A DNA stretch of 64,000 bases from Massilia sp. NR 4-1 (GCF_001191005.1 NZ_CP012201.1:2604001-2668000), one strand, 5' to 3'; shown: positions 24,547 through 33,502, counted from the stretch's first letter. Notes: generated by a model from the sequence alone, not told the origin. Program-made: numbers and translations.

Positions 24547-25068
24547 TCAGGCCGGCGCAGCGAGCTGCTGCGCCTGCTCCTGGCGCAGCAAGGCCAGCAC
24601 ACGCTCGTCATGGCGGGCCAGGGTAATTTGCAGATTGATGGCGGCGCTGCAGGAATCGTCGATCACGCGCAGAAAACTGTTCTGCGTCCAGTCCAGCAGA
24701 CGCGAGCGGAAGCCGATGCCGCTGAACATCTCGCCGATATTCACACACAGCTCGCGCAGCGACAGCAGTGTGCGCTTGGTCGCCTCGATATCGTCCTGCA
24801 TGCCCCTGTCGATATCGAGCAGCTCGCGGCTGGCCTCCTCTTTCTGCACCAGTTCGTGCATGGCCGCCAGCCAGCTTTCAATGCGCTGCGCAATACGGCG
24901 GATGCGCGTGGTCTTGCCGCGCATCATCACACAATAATGCAGGCACAGCATCCAGACCGGCAAGCGCGCCAGACACAGCGGCAAACCGGCGCTGCGCATC
25001 TTGTGTTCAACCTTCTTCAACTTCTGCAACAGCTCGCCAATGCTGGCGGTGACGGGATCCTGACGCAT
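24547..25068 (-). CDS. Helical soluble protein, function unknown
   Basis: A 173-residue protein with no signal or membrane segment, predicted all-helical, with many basic residues and scattered leucines (for example LLQKLKKVEHKMRSAGLPLC). I recognise no family. Start 25068 is chosen because AGGAGAAACC sits just before it. It ends convergent with the oxidoreductase gene after nine bases. The 290 bases upstream, up to 25359, show no other gene. Confidence 0.65.
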   Translation of the reverse strand: MRQDPVTASIGELLQKLKKVEHKMRSAGLPLCLARLPVWMLCLHYCVMMRGKTTRIRRIAQRIESWLAAMHELVQKEEASRELLDIDRGMQDDIEATKRTLLSLRELCVNIGEMFSGIGFRSRLLDWTQNSFLRVIDDSCSAAINLQITLARHDERVLALLRQEQAQQLAAPA

Positions 25069-25358
25069 GATGGTTTCTCCTGCCTTGCGCGACAAATGCA
25101 GTATAGCCACCTACCCTCGTGAGAAACTGCGGCGGGACTTGATCCAGCTTAAAGCCTTTGCATTCAACGCAGATGAAAAGAAAGCGCAGCGGCAAATATA
25201 CCTGCCTCCCTGCCGGGAAAAGTACGCACTTTGTCACCTCAGCAATTATTTTTGAAAATTACAAATTATTGAAATTTACCCATCAAAAAAATGCTAGAGT
25301 TTGCGCTCACCAGCCCAGCTAAGCGGCTGGAAACTATCGAAAGTGAAGGAAGATGGAG

Positions 25359-25589
25359 ATGAAAACGATAATTTTCGTAGCCGTGCTCGGCTTCGCCTTG
25401 ACAGGCTGCGCCGGCACGGGGAATCAAGCGGACGTCGCGCACAGCTTCGAAGATAGCTACACCCCGACCGGCAGTCATATTGCCCGTAAAACCGTTGAGC
25501 GCAGCAATGGCGTGCAAACGGTTAACAAGGAAGAATTCCAGCGCACCATGGAAATGAGCAATCCATCGCCCGTCAGCACTGGCCGCTAA
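25359..25589 (+). CDS. Small lipoprotein, function unknown
   Basis: A 76-residue lipoprotein: signal with lipobox LTGC (about residues 14-17), then a short polar mature part containing TPTGSHIARKTVERSNGVQT. Proteins with a T-GSHI-R pattern occur in many proteobacteria as small hypothetical lipoproteins. ATG 25359 is preferred to 25353 because AAGGA lies eight bases before it. Next gene starts 19 bases later. Confidence 0.7.
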   Translation: MKTIIFVAVLGFALTGCAGTGNQADVAHSFEDSYTPTGSHIARKTVERSNGVQTVNKEEFQRTMEMSNPSPVSTGR

Positions 25590-25608
25590 TCAACAGACGG
25601 GATACACA

Positions 25609-26430
25609 ATGACGATACACAAGCACCACGATAACCAATTCCACGCCCTGCACGCCGACGGTCTGCTGATGCTGCCCAATTGCTGGGACGCCGGCAGCGC
25701 CCGGCTGGCCGCCGCCAGCGGCGCGCGCGCCCTGGCCACCAGCAGCGCCGCCGTGGCCTGGGGCCATGGCTATGCCGATGGCGGCCAGCTGCCGGCCGAT
25801 CTTCTGCTGAGCACCGTCAGCGGCATTCAGCGCCGCAGCGGCCTGCCGCTCAGCATCGATATCGAAGACGGTTACTCCGACGATCCCGAGCGCGTGGCCG
25901 CCTTGGTCGGCGCCGTGATCGACGCCGGCGCCGTTGGCATCAATATCGAAGACGGCGCGCAAGCGCCCGAGCTGCTGGTCCGCAAGATCGCCGCCGTGCG
26001 GCGCGTGGCCGAGCAGCGCGGCGTCAAGCTCTTCATCAACGCCCGCTGCGACGTCTTCCTGCGCCAGTTGCTGGAACCCCAGCAGCGCGTGCAGGAAACC
26101 GCGCGCCGCGCCCAGCTCTACCGCGAAGCCGGCGCCGATGGCCTGTTCGCGCCCTTCATCAGCGCCGAGGACGAGATCCGCAGCCTGGTCGCTGCCACGC
26201 CCCTGCCCTTGAATGTGCTGGCGATGCAAGGCCTGCCCGCGCCCCAGCGCCTGCTGGAGCTGGGCGTGCGCCGCCTGAGCGCGGGATCGGCCCTGTCCGA
26301 GTCGATGTTCGCCTGCGTGCAGCAATCCATGCAGCACTTCATGCGCAGCGGCGAACCCTATGCGGCGGACCTGCCCAAGCTCGACTACGGCCAACTGAAC
26401 GGCCTGATGCAGGACGGCGGCAACAGCTGA
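25609..26430 (+). CDS. Isocitrate lyase / PEP mutase family protein
   Basis: A 273-residue TIM-barrel enzyme of the ICL/PEPM superfamily. It has LPNCWDAGSARLAAASGARA near the start and the metal-site pattern DIEDGYSDDPE (about 84-94) with GAVGINIEDG. The family cleaves or forms C-C or C-P bonds in 2-methylisocitrate-, oxaloacetate- or phosphonopyruvate-type substrates. The loop motif KKCGH of true isocitrate lyases is absent, so the substrate is open. It borders the tailocin locus. Confidence 0.82.
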   Translation: MTIHKHHDNQFHALHADGLLMLPNCWDAGSARLAAASGARALATSSAAVAWGHGYADGGQLPADLLLSTVSGIQRRSGLPLSIDIEDGYSDDPERVAALVGAVIDAGAVGINIEDGAQAPELLVRKIAAVRRVAEQRGVKLFINARCDVFLRQLLEPQQRVQETARRAQLYREAGADGLFAPFISAEDEIRSLVAATPLPLNVLAMQGLPAPQRLLELGVRRLSAGSALSESMFACVQQSMQHFMRSGEPYAADLPKLDYGQLNGLMQDGGNS

Positions 26431-26447
26431 ACCATCCGCCGCGCCGT

Positions 26448-26900
26448 TCACGCCTCGATGCTTGCAAAGAGATGGCGTTCGGCGCGGCGCCTGCGGCTCA
26501 AACCCGCCACCACCCGCCCGCCCGCCTTATTCCACAGCAGGAAGCTATCGGCCGCGCCGGCCAGATCCTGGCGCATCAGCTTGCGGCAGACCGAACTGGC
26601 GCCGAACGCGCCCAGTCCGATGTTGTATGCCAGCGACACGCAAGCGGCCAGCCTGGCCGGCGGCTCCAGATGCAGGGCAGGACAACGCTTCAACACCCCC
26701 AGCAGATACTGGCCGACACGTCGGCGCAGCATGGCATCGGCCTGCGCCTGCGTCCACACCATGCCCTCGGCCACGCCCAGCGTCTCGCCCCAGCCGATGG
26801 TCCACACGCCCACCAGATCGCGGTAGGCGCGCAAACGGCATCCCTCGAAAGCGCGGATCAGCGTCAAAGCCTGTTCCAGCGCATCGTCGGCCGGCCTCAT
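26448..26900 (-). CDS. Endolysin, glycoside hydrolase family 24 lysozyme
   Basis: A 150-residue lysozyme of the T4/P21 type. The catalytic triad spacing is present: E in AFEGCRLRAYRD, then D eight residues later, then T in VGVWTIGWG (E-x8-D-x5-T). It hydrolyses peptidoglycan. There is no signal peptide, so release depends on the small membrane proteins encoded just upstream. Start ATG overlaps the preceding stop (ATGA). Confidence 0.87.
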   Translation of the reverse strand: MRPADDALEQALTLIRAFEGCRLRAYRDLVGVWTIGWGETLGVAEGMVWTQAQADAMLRRRVGQYLLGVLKRCPALHLEPPARLAACVSLAYNIGLGAFGASSVCRKLMRQDLAGAADSFLLWNKAGGRVVAGLSRRRRAERHLFASIEA

Positions 26901-27370
26901 TTCTGCTTATCGAAAACGCGGCCCACAAACCAGAAGGCCAGGATGCCGGACAGGATGGCGCGGTCCTCGGCATCGTAAATGCGCAGGATCGCCTCCCAGC
27001 CGCCGATGCCCGACTGCAGCGCCACCACGAACATCGCCAGCTTCGCCAAGCCATACATCAGCAGCACGTAATAAGTCGCCAACGGCCGCACCAGGAAATT
27101 CAGCGCATCGGCCCACCAGATGCCGAGCGGCTGCATCTGCCCCTGCAGTGCCGTCTTCTGCGCATCGAGCAAAGCGAGCGCCTGCTCCACGCCGCCCTGA
27201 TACTCCACCAGCGCCTGCTGGCTGGCCGCGCGCGTCTGCTCCAGCTGGAACTGCCGCTCCAGCATCGCCAGCTCATGCGCGTTATCCGTTTTCTTATGCA
27301 GGAAGCCGAACAGCTCCGGCATCAGCCGCAGCAAGCCGCCGCCCAGCATCGACAGCAAGGACAAGATCAT
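26897..27370 (-). CDS. Phage membrane protein of the lysis cassette
   Basis: A 157-residue protein: N-terminal hydrophobic start, a central amphipathic coiled-coil (KTDNAHELAMLERQFQLEQT and following), then two hydrophobic segments (PLATYYVLLMYGLAKLAMFV). This resembles membrane proteins that accompany P2-like holin genes. Exact role (holin, spanin-like or antiholin) is uncertain. ATGA overlaps link it to both neighbours. Confidence 0.65.
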   Translation of the reverse strand: MILSLLSMLGGGLLRLMPELFGFLHKKTDNAHELAMLERQFQLEQTRAASQQALVEYQGGVEQALALLDAQKTALQGQMQPLGIWWADALNFLVRPLATYYVLLMYGLAKLAMFVVALQSGIGGWEAILRIYDAEDRAILSGILAFWFVGRVFDKQK

Positions 27371-27630
27371 GGTTTTCCTTTCAAATAACGCAGCAGATAC
27401 GAAGCCAGCAACCATAGCGCCAGCAGGACCAGGGGCAGCAAGCCATGCCAGGCTCCCAGCGGCACGCGCCGGAACAAAGGCGCCGCCACAAAGTCCAGCG
27501 CCCCGGTTGTCAACAGCAGCCAGGCCAGACGCTGATGCGGCGCCGTCTCCGGCCCCATCCGGTTAATCGCAAAAAAGAGGCCGCGATACAGCAAGAGCAG
27601 CGCGGCCAGATGGGAAAGAAAAGGCAGCAT
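27367..27630 (-). CDS. Small phage holin-like membrane protein
   Basis: An 87-residue protein with three hydrophobic segments and a basic C-terminus (LLRYLKGKP). Size, layout and placement fit a holin. It overlaps the next gene by four bases (ATGA) and touches the previous one (TGATG), typical of translationally coupled lysis genes. Confidence 0.65.
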   Translation of the reverse strand: MLPFLSHLAALLLLYRGLFFAINRMGPETAPHQRLAWLLLTTGALDFVAAPLFRRVPLGAWHGLLPLVLLALWLLASYLLRYLKGKP

Positions 27631-27992
27631 CACTGCCCTCCGAGCAAAGAGCGCAGACGGCGCAGGCCCACCGGAATCAGCACCTGCGCCGCAATGCCCA
27701 GCGCAGCACCGCCCGCAATGCGGGTAAAGTCGCCCACGCCCTGCAGCCACGGAAAATAATGCAGCGCCGCCACCGCCAGCACCGGCGCGAAAAAGCCCGC
27801 CAGCAAGGCCGAGCCGACCACCGTGCCAACAATCTTCAAAGCCGACATCGGCGGCAAATAAGACAGCGAAACCAATCCGCCAAAAAAGCCCGCCAGCAAA
27901 GCGTCATACTGCACGCCGAACACCGACCCGCTGAGCGTGATCGTCCCGGCGGCAAGCGCAATGGAGGCCGTAGAACTCGCAGGTTCAGTCAT
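27630..27992 (-). CDS. Phage holin-like membrane protein
   Basis: A 120-residue protein with four hydrophobic stretches, including YDALLAGFFGGLVSLSYL and ALLAGFFAPVLAVAALHYF. It resembles putative holins found before endolysins in P2-like prophages. Start 27992 has GAGGAG upstream. First gene of the four-gene lysis cassette, after the hairpin at 28038. Confidence 0.68.
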   Translation of the reverse strand: MTEPASSTASIALAAGTITLSGSVFGVQYDALLAGFFGGLVSLSYLPPMSALKIVGTVVGSALLAGFFAPVLAVAALHYFPWLQGVGDFTRIAGGAALGIAAQVLIPVGLRRLRSLLGGQ

Positions 27993-28037
27993 AAGTCTCC
28001 TCAAAAAGTAAAAGCACCCTCATTGATCTACATCAGC

Positions 28038-28094
28038 AAATGTCCATCCTGGTGTCAGGCTGGGACGCCGAGGCACCAGGGTTGGACATTTTTT
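28038..28094. terminator. TGTCC-type hairpin between tail and lysis genes
   Basis: AAATGTCCATCCTGGTG and CACCAGGGTTGGACATTT pair around a 19-base loop. The T-tract is better on the plus strand; on the minus (operon) strand it is short. Confidence 0.65.
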
Positions 28095-28111
28095 GATTGG
28101 GATCAAAGGGG

Positions 28112-29137
28112 TTAGGGTTTGCCGAAGCCGGCCTTGGATTTGCCGCTGTTGCCGGCATTGATTTCGGCGGTGGTCTGCCAGCCGGAGTTGTTGAAGCTAT
28201 GGGTGACGGATTCGACCAGGTAGTCGCCGTCGGCCTCGGGCTTCACGCCTTGCAGGCGCACGGTCTTTTCGGCGGCGATGTCGGCGCGGCCCGGCATGGT
28301 CAAAGAGCCGCTGGCAGTGGCGCGGTTCAATGCGCCCAGCCTGGCCTGGGCTGCGGCCTTGGCCGCATCGGGCGTAGGGTAGACGTGACGGTCGATGTGG
28401 GTAGCACTCTCGCCATCCCCTTCGCCGCCAGGCGCGCCGTCGGGATTAGGGACGTCGACATCGATCTGCTTGCCGCTGGCCGGATCGTGCGCCTTGGCCT
28501 GCACCTTGCCGAAAGCGGAGCGGTCGGCGAAGGTCAGGCTGTAGCGGCTCAGCATATACGGCATCAGCGTCAACGCGGGCATGGCCTGGCCACTGGCCGA
28601 TTGGCCACCACCGCGCGGCAGCACCAGCAGCTTGCCGTCCTTGACCGTGGCGGTGGCGCCGTGCGCGCGCGCCAGCCGCGTGATGAAGTGCAGATCGCTT
28701 TCGCCCAGCTGGTCGGCGCGCGCGATTTGCGCTTCGATCTTGCAGACCGGCTGCCAGCCATGCCGCTGCGCCAGTTCGGCCACGATGGCGGCCAGGCTTT
28801 TGTTTTCATAGCCCTGGCTGCGCGTGCTTTTGGCCGACTGGCGCATGTCCGCCCCCTTGGCGCGGATGGTGATCACGGCGGGCGGACCTTCCAGCGCCAC
28901 CTCGTCCACCTTGTAGCAACCCATATAGCTGAGGCCTTGTCCGCTCCAGCCCAGCGACACCTTCAGCAAGGCGCCTTTGGGCGGGATGGCGATTTTTCCA
29001 CCCCGGTCGTCGAGACGAATCTCGCAGCTGTCCGCTTCCAGGCCCGGCTTGTCGGTGATGCTGAGGCTCAGCAGACGGTCCTTCAGCAGGGCCGTCACGT
29101 TCTTGTCGTTGGCGATGATTTCAAATTCAGCCTGCAT
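28112..29137 (-). CDS. Phage late control D / baseplate hub protein (gpD)
   Basis: A 341-residue protein of the phage GPD family, the P2 tail hub equivalent of T4 gp27. It has the N-terminal DKPGLEADSCEIRLDDR, WSGQGLSYMGCYKVDEVALE and a middle LGESDLHFITRLARAHGATA typical of the family. It forms the central baseplate ring on top of the gpV spike. Start ATG 29137 has AAGGAGG just upstream; the GTG at 29140 is adjacent. Confidence 0.88.
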   Translation of the reverse strand: MQAEFEIIANDKNVTALLKDRLLSLSITDKPGLEADSCEIRLDDRGGKIAIPPKGALLKVSLGWSGQGLSYMGCYKVDEVALEGPPAVITIRAKGADMRQSAKSTRSQGYENKSLAAIVAELAQRHGWQPVCKIEAQIARADQLGESDLHFITRLARAHGATATVKDGKLLVLPRGGGQSASGQAMPALTLMPYMLSRYSLTFADRSAFGKVQAKAHDPASGKQIDVDVPNPDGAPGGEGDGESATHIDRHVYPTPDAAKAAAQARLGALNRATASGSLTMPGRADIAAEKTVRLQGVKPEADGDYLVESVTHSFNNSGWQTTAEINAGNSGKSKAGFGKP

Positions 29138-29147
29138 CACGCCTCCT

Positions 29148-29354
29148 TCAAGACCACAGCTGGATGGTGTCGCTGCGCGGCGGCGCCAGTTCCGGCATGC
29201 GGATCAGCAGGCCCGCCGCATACGGCTGATCCTGCGCCGCCAATCCTGGATTGGCCTCGTACACCGCCTCCACCGTGCCGGCCATGAAGCCATAGTGGGC
29301 ATGGCAGATGCGGTCCAGCACATCGCCGTCACACGTTCTGATAATCGTCGCCAT
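29148..29354 (-). CDS. Tail protein X, LysM-like
   Basis: A 68-residue protein with the gpX pattern (TCDGDVLDRICHAHYG, then VYEANPGLA, then GLLIRMPELAP). P2 gpX is a small LysM-like tail protein needed for baseplate/tail assembly. It overlaps the U gene by 26 bases, as in related phages. Confidence 0.87.
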   Translation of the reverse strand: MATIIRTCDGDVLDRICHAHYGFMAGTVEAVYEANPGLAAQDQPYAAGLLIRMPELAPPRSDTIQLWS

Positions 29355-30207
29355 AGCGCTTGAACTCCAAAGTGAAGGTTTGCTTGCGCGCCGCGCCGTC
29401 GGCCATCAACGTTTCCTGATCCTCGCTGAGCGAAGTCATATACCAGCGGCCCAGCACCTCGCCATAGCCGGTGGTGAGCAGCAGCGGCTTGAGCGCGCGG
29501 CCGATGGCCCGCAGCTTCTCCAGCTCACCGCCGCCCTGCCGGAAGGCCGCGTAAATCGCGCCCGACAGGGTCAGGCTCTCGCTGCCCTGCCCCACCGCCT
29601 GCAGCGCCTCGGGACGCGACAGCCGTTCCTGCGCCGCGATATTGAAATTGGCCTGGCGCTTCAAATGGTCGAAGGCCGCACCGGAAAGACCGAAGTGATA
29701 GCGCGTGCCATCCTCGGCACTCAAAATCAGCAGATGCGGCGTGGCCGCAGCGGCAGCCGGCACGGCATCATCCGTTTTCTTCGCCAGCGACGATACGGCT
29801 TGCGCCGCATCCGCCGCTGCGCCGCCTGGGCCGCCCACGCCAATACCCGTCAGGGCCTTGAAGGATTTGCTCAAGCCGCCGACGGCCGCCGTCAGCTTGC
29901 CCGCCGCCGCCTTCACTTCCGCGATCTTGCTGGCGGCAAGCTTCTCCGCGCCGTTTCTGAGCGCATTCAAGCCGCGCTGAATAGCCGTGCCATCGGCCAG
30001 CGGCAGCACGCGGTTCAAAGCGCCCTGCGCCGCCGTCACCAGCTTGGTAGCGTCATCGATATGGCCCACCACCCGCGCTGTCAGCTTGCCCACCTTTTCC
30101 TTGCCGTGGTCAAGGCGCGCATTGACCTTGTCGCTGATGTGGCGCGCCCTTTCCTCGGCGCGCGCGATCTCGCCGGTCGCGCGATTGATAAAGTCCTTAC
30201 TACCCAT
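29329..30207 (-). CDS. Tail protein gpU with long N-terminal extension
   Basis: A 292-residue protein. The C-terminal half (about 155-292; LLILSAEDGTRYHFGLSGAA, LTTGYGEVLGRWYMTSLSED, FTLEFKRYGDDY) is the gpU family, about 150 residues in P2. The first 150 residues are an extra alanine-rich helical region (GSKDFINRATGEIARAEERA onward) absent from P2 gpU. Start 30207 has AAGGAG upstream. The extension could interact with the tape measure. Confidence 0.82.
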   Translation of the reverse strand: MGSKDFINRATGEIARAEERARHISDKVNARLDHGKEKVGKLTARVVGHIDDATKLVTAAQGALNRVLPLADGTAIQRGLNALRNGAEKLAASKIAEVKAAAGKLTAAVGGLSKSFKALTGIGVGGPGGAAADAAQAVSSLAKKTDDAVPAAAAATPHLLILSAEDGTRYHFGLSGAAFDHLKRQANFNIAAQERLSRPEALQAVGQGSESLTLSGAIYAAFRQGGGELEKLRAIGRALKPLLLTTGYGEVLGRWYMTSLSEDQETLMADGAARKQTFTLEFKRYGDDYQNV

Positions 30208-30208
30208 A

Positions 30209-32494
30209 TCAGGCTCCTTGTAAATGCGCCGTATCGCCCAGCAGGGTACGGCTTTGCTGCGCCTGGAACTCCTTGAACTTGCCGAACACCAGTTGCGCCA
30301 ACTTGTCGGCCAGGATGGCGGGATCGCGCGCATCGCCCTGCACATTCACCGTGATGCTGGGCGTGAAACTGATCTGCGGTGGAGCCGTTGCCGCCTTGGC
30401 TGGATTCGCAGCGCCCGCACCCGGCGTCATTTGCCCCATCAGCGCACTCGCGGCTGCACCGGTCGGCACAGCGGCAGAAAAGCCAATGCCAGGCATGGCC
30501 ATTCCAGCAGCCATGCGTGTCGCGCCCAGCCCCGCAGCCGCAGCAGCGCTTTGCGCCACCAGAGCAGCCTTCGCCTGCTGCATCGATTGCTGCGCCGACG
30601 TAGGCGCTGAAGACGCATCCTTTTCCTTCAACAGCGATTTGGGCGCATAGTCCAAGGCTTTATCGCCAACTTTCGACCACAGCCACTCCCCCGCCATGGA
30701 GCCAAGCGCCGTACCAACCGGGCCGCCCAAAGCAGTGCCAACGAGACCGCCCACCGCCATCGCCCCCATGCGGCCGATAGCGGATGCTTTCTCGCGCCGC
30801 GTGCCATCGCCCGTAAGCGTCCGCACTGCCTGGAAGCCGGCGATAGCCACACCGGCAGCCCCCATCAGTTTGCTCGCACCGCCAAGCCATGGCATGGCGC
30901 GTCCAGCGACACCCGATGCTTGCGACCAGAGACCGCCAGCACGCGCGGCCAGACCACCAAAACTGCCGCCGATACGTCCGCCAATCCGGCCAAGCATGCC
31001 GCGCGCGCCCCGATTTGCAGCAGGAGCGCCAGCTGGCGGCGTACCCGGCCGGCCGGTTTGCGCACCGCCAGCTCTACCCGAGGATCCTGCGCCAGCCTTA
31101 CCTTTACCCTTGCCCTTATTCTTGCCTTTGCCGAACAATTCAGCACCTGATCCCGGCCAGTTGGTGACGAAGACTTGCTGTACCTTGCCATCAGCCGCAG
31201 CGGCGGCGGCATCCGCCATGCCAGGCAATTTTCCTCGACTGAGCCACGAGCCACGCAGCACATCGCTTCCACCACGCAGCAGTCCGAAACCAGCCTTGCC
31301 AAGCTTATAGGCGCTGAACGCCGCACCCAGACCAACCACGCCCATTACCGCCTTGGGAGCAGCCTGCGCCAGATCACCCACTGCATTGGCGAGCCCGGAC
31401 GCCACTTCCGCTGCCACATCGCTCATCGGACGAATCGCGTCGCCGATCTTGCGCATGGCGTTATCCATGGAATTGCTGACCTCATCCCACTTTTGCTTCG
31501 ACGTATCCAGGCGCTGCTGATGGTCGCTTTGCAGGATATCCTCAGCTGGAGCTTTGACGTCCTTTCGCGGCGCCTGCTTTTCGATTTCCGCCAGCGCGTC
31601 TTTGTTGCCCTTGGCGTCCCACTTCTTGAATTTGTCCTTCAGGCTTTTCTCAGCCTCGGCGACGCTGCCGTCTTTCTCGACCTGGGCTTGCAGCAGAGCG
31701 GCCGCCTGGGTGACGGCATCCTGGCCTTTGAGGCCGAGCTTCTGCATGCGGTGCAGCAGATTCGGCATGGCTTTGGCCATTTCAGCGGGGTCGATTTTTG
31801 CCGACTTCGATACATTCGCAATCGCCGACAACGCCGCCTTCATTTCGGCAGGCGATTTCAAATCCGCTTTGTCGCTGATGGCACTCATCAGGGCCGCCGT
31901 CTGTTCCGAACCGACGCCCTGCCCCACAGAGAACTGCGCCAGCAAAGGTGCGAGCGCAGTCGCGTCATTGGCTTTCATGCCATCGCCAACCAGCTGCGTC
32001 ATGGCCTTCGCCATATCGGTCTGGCCCATGCCGCCTTTTACTGCGACATCCGCCAACGCATTGCCGATGCGCTGTTCCTCGCCCTGGTCCTTGATGCCGG
32101 CCTTGATCGAGAAGTCGCGCATCACCGCCTGATAGTCAGCGGAGACTTTAACCACCTTCATCACCGGCTTGGACCATTCCTGCGCTTGCGAAAAGGCGCT
32201 CTTGCCCAGTTCCAGGCTCTTGCCCCATTTATCCAGACCGCCGGCTTTCATTTCAAGGCCACGCGTGGCACGGCCCAGGCGCTCATACGATTGCGTGAGC
32301 TGGTCAATCTCGATACCCTGCTTCTTCAGGCTTTCCAGATTCGCATCCAACGCCTTATACGTCGACTTGGATGCCCTCGCGCCGCCGCTCATGTCGCGAA
32401 TCTTTTTCTCGAGGTTCTGCGTTTCCTCGATCACCGCCCGCAACTCGGTCAACTGGCTGGCCTTGCTGCGCAAAGCGCTAATTTTTTCTTCCAT
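30209..32494 (-). CDS. Tail tape measure protein
   Basis: A 761-residue protein: N-terminal coiled coil (about 1-75), a conserved tape-measure core (DYQAVMRDFSIKAGI, GVGSEQTAALMSAISDKADL), then hydrophobic glycine-rich segments (about 560-640, including GAMAVGGLVGTALGGPVG), and a helical tail. At roughly 1.5 angstrom per residue it would set a tail of about 110 nm, close to R-type pyocins. Start ATG 32494 follows AGGAGG by five bases. Confidence 0.88.
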   Translation of the reverse strand: MEEKISALRSKASQLTELRAVIEETQNLEKKIRDMSGGARASKSTYKALDANLESLKKQGIEIDQLTQSYERLGRATRGLEMKAGGLDKWGKSLELGKSAFSQAQEWSKPVMKVVKVSADYQAVMRDFSIKAGIKDQGEEQRIGNALADVAVKGGMGQTDMAKAMTQLVGDGMKANDATALAPLLAQFSVGQGVGSEQTAALMSAISDKADLKSPAEMKAALSAIANVSKSAKIDPAEMAKAMPNLLHRMQKLGLKGQDAVTQAAALLQAQVEKDGSVAEAEKSLKDKFKKWDAKGNKDALAEIEKQAPRKDVKAPAEDILQSDHQQRLDTSKQKWDEVSNSMDNAMRKIGDAIRPMSDVAAEVASGLANAVGDLAQAAPKAVMGVVGLGAAFSAYKLGKAGFGLLRGGSDVLRGSWLSRGKLPGMADAAAAAADGKVQQVFVTNWPGSGAELFGKGKNKGKGKGKAGAGSSGRAGGAQTGRPGTPPAGAPAANRGARGMLGRIGGRIGGSFGGLAARAGGLWSQASGVAGRAMPWLGGASKLMGAAGVAIAGFQAVRTLTGDGTRREKASAIGRMGAMAVGGLVGTALGGPVGTALGSMAGEWLWSKVGDKALDYAPKSLLKEKDASSAPTSAQQSMQQAKAALVAQSAAAAAGLGATRMAAGMAMPGIGFSAAVPTGAAASALMGQMTPGAGAANPAKAATAPPQISFTPSITVNVQGDARDPAILADKLAQLVFGKFKEFQAQQSRTLLGDTAHLQGA

Positions 32495-32516
32495 ATTCAC
32501 CTCCTAAGCCATGGCC

Positions 32517-32651
32517 TCACGATGCGGCGTCTTCCAGCCACCACAAGATATCGTCCAGCGTCATTGCAGCGATTTCGGAAGGCTGGAAGGCATACTCACT
32601 CGCCAGCCGGCGCGCCAGTATCTGCAACTGGCGTTGGCTCAGCGCCAGCAT
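32517..32651 (-). CDS. gpE'-type tail assembly chaperone extension
   Basis: A 44-residue reading frame (from MLALSQRQLQILARRLASEY to DDILWWLEDAAS), in a frame different from the gpE gene it overlaps. Its content matches the downstream half of E/E' or G/GT chaperone pairs that are usually made by ribosomal frameshift. Relative to gpE it is in the +1 (equally -2) frame. It is open upstream of its ATG, so it can be fused to gpE. Confidence 0.65.
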   Translation of the reverse strand: MLALSQRQLQILARRLASEYAFQPSEIAAMTLDDILWWLEDAAS

Positions 32652-32928
32652 CGGAAACGAGGCGAAAATAGCCTTCCTGCAGACGGTGGTAATCGCTCAG
32701 CTTAAGCTGTTCCAGATCGGACGGCGCGACCTGCGCCAGACTGGCAAACAGCGCCAGCTCGCGGTCCTCGGCATCGTTCGGATGCAGCTTCTGCGCGCCG
32801 CGCATATCGCGCACGGTCGGCGCGCGCAACTGCAATTGATTGGTCTTCACGCCGTTGAAGCTTTCGGGGCGGGACAGCGTGATGGTGACGTTATCGCCTT
32901 GCTGGCGCAGCCAGGTATGTTCCTGCAT
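32596..32928 (-). CDS. Phage tail assembly chaperone gpE (E/41/14 family)
   Basis: A 110-residue protein (TITLSRPESFNGVKTNQLQL, PTVRDMRGAQKL, LASLAQVAPSDLEQLKLSDY), matching the PF10109 tail-assembly family. It lies between tube and tape-measure genes as in all long-tailed phages. Start 32928 is supported by GGAG six bases upstream. Its 3' part overlaps the E'-like frame. Confidence 0.85.
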   Translation of the reverse strand: MQEHTWLRQQGDNVTITLSRPESFNGVKTNQLQLRAPTVRDMRGAQKLHPNDAEDRELALFASLAQVAPSDLEQLKLSDYHRLQEGYFRLVSDAGAEPTPVADTGAPAGE

Positions 32929-32950
32929 ATGAGACTCCATAAATGAAAAT

Positions 32951-32972
32951 GCCCGGCCATCTCTGGCCGGGC
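32951..32972 (-). terminator. Intrinsic terminator after the tail-tube gene
   Basis: GCCCGGCCA, a four-base loop, TGGCCGGGC, followed on the minus strand by ATTTTCATTT. It may lower expression of chaperone and tape measure relative to sheath and tube. Confidence 0.75.
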
Positions 32973-32998
32973 TCTGTTAATCAATCAGCTTTAAGAAA

Positions 32999-33502
32999 TC
33001 AGACGCCCAGCGCCTGACGCACTTCGGTCAGCTGATCCTTACCTTCCACCACGCGGATGCCGGCAGCCGGATCGATTTCGAGAATCACCTTGCCGTCCAC
33101 TTCCAGCTTGTAATAGGCACAGGCCACGTTGTACTTGGTTTCGGCCTTGTCGCCGGCCTTCCAATCGCCCATATCCACTTCCTGCAGCATGCCGCGGAAG
33201 GTGGCGATGGCGGCGACGACGGCGCCTTTCTGATCCTTGAAGGCGCCGCGGAAGGTGCCGTTAAATGCGCTCTGGTCGGCCAGGCCGAAGAACTTCAGCA
33301 CGTCGGGCGCCACGCCGGTCATGGAGAAAGCCGCTTCCAGTGCCTCCAGGCCCATATCCATTTTCAGCGGCGCATCCATGCCGCCGGCGCGGTAGTCCTC
33401 GGTCTTGATTTTCAGCTTGGGCAGGGTCAGCTGGCTGGCCACGCCCGCATAGCTGTTACCGTCGACGAAGAGATTAAAGTTGTACAGGGTTTGTGGGATC
33501 AT
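32999..33502 (-). CDS. Major tail tube protein (gpFII)
   Basis: A 167-residue protein with the P2 FII pattern: IPQTLYNFNLFVDGNSYAGV at the start, LTLPKLKIKTEDYRAGGMDA, and late YYKLEVDGKVILEID. Stacked hexamers form the inner tube of the contractile tail. Start 33502 is seven bases after AGGAGG. Confidence 0.9.
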   Translation of the reverse strand: MIPQTLYNFNLFVDGNSYAGVASQLTLPKLKIKTEDYRAGGMDAPLKMDMGLEALEAAFSMTGVAPDVLKFFGLADQSAFNGTFRGAFKDQKGAVVAAIATFRGMLQEVDMGDWKAGDKAETKYNVACAYYKLEVDGKVILEIDPAAGIRVVEGKDQLTEVRQALGV

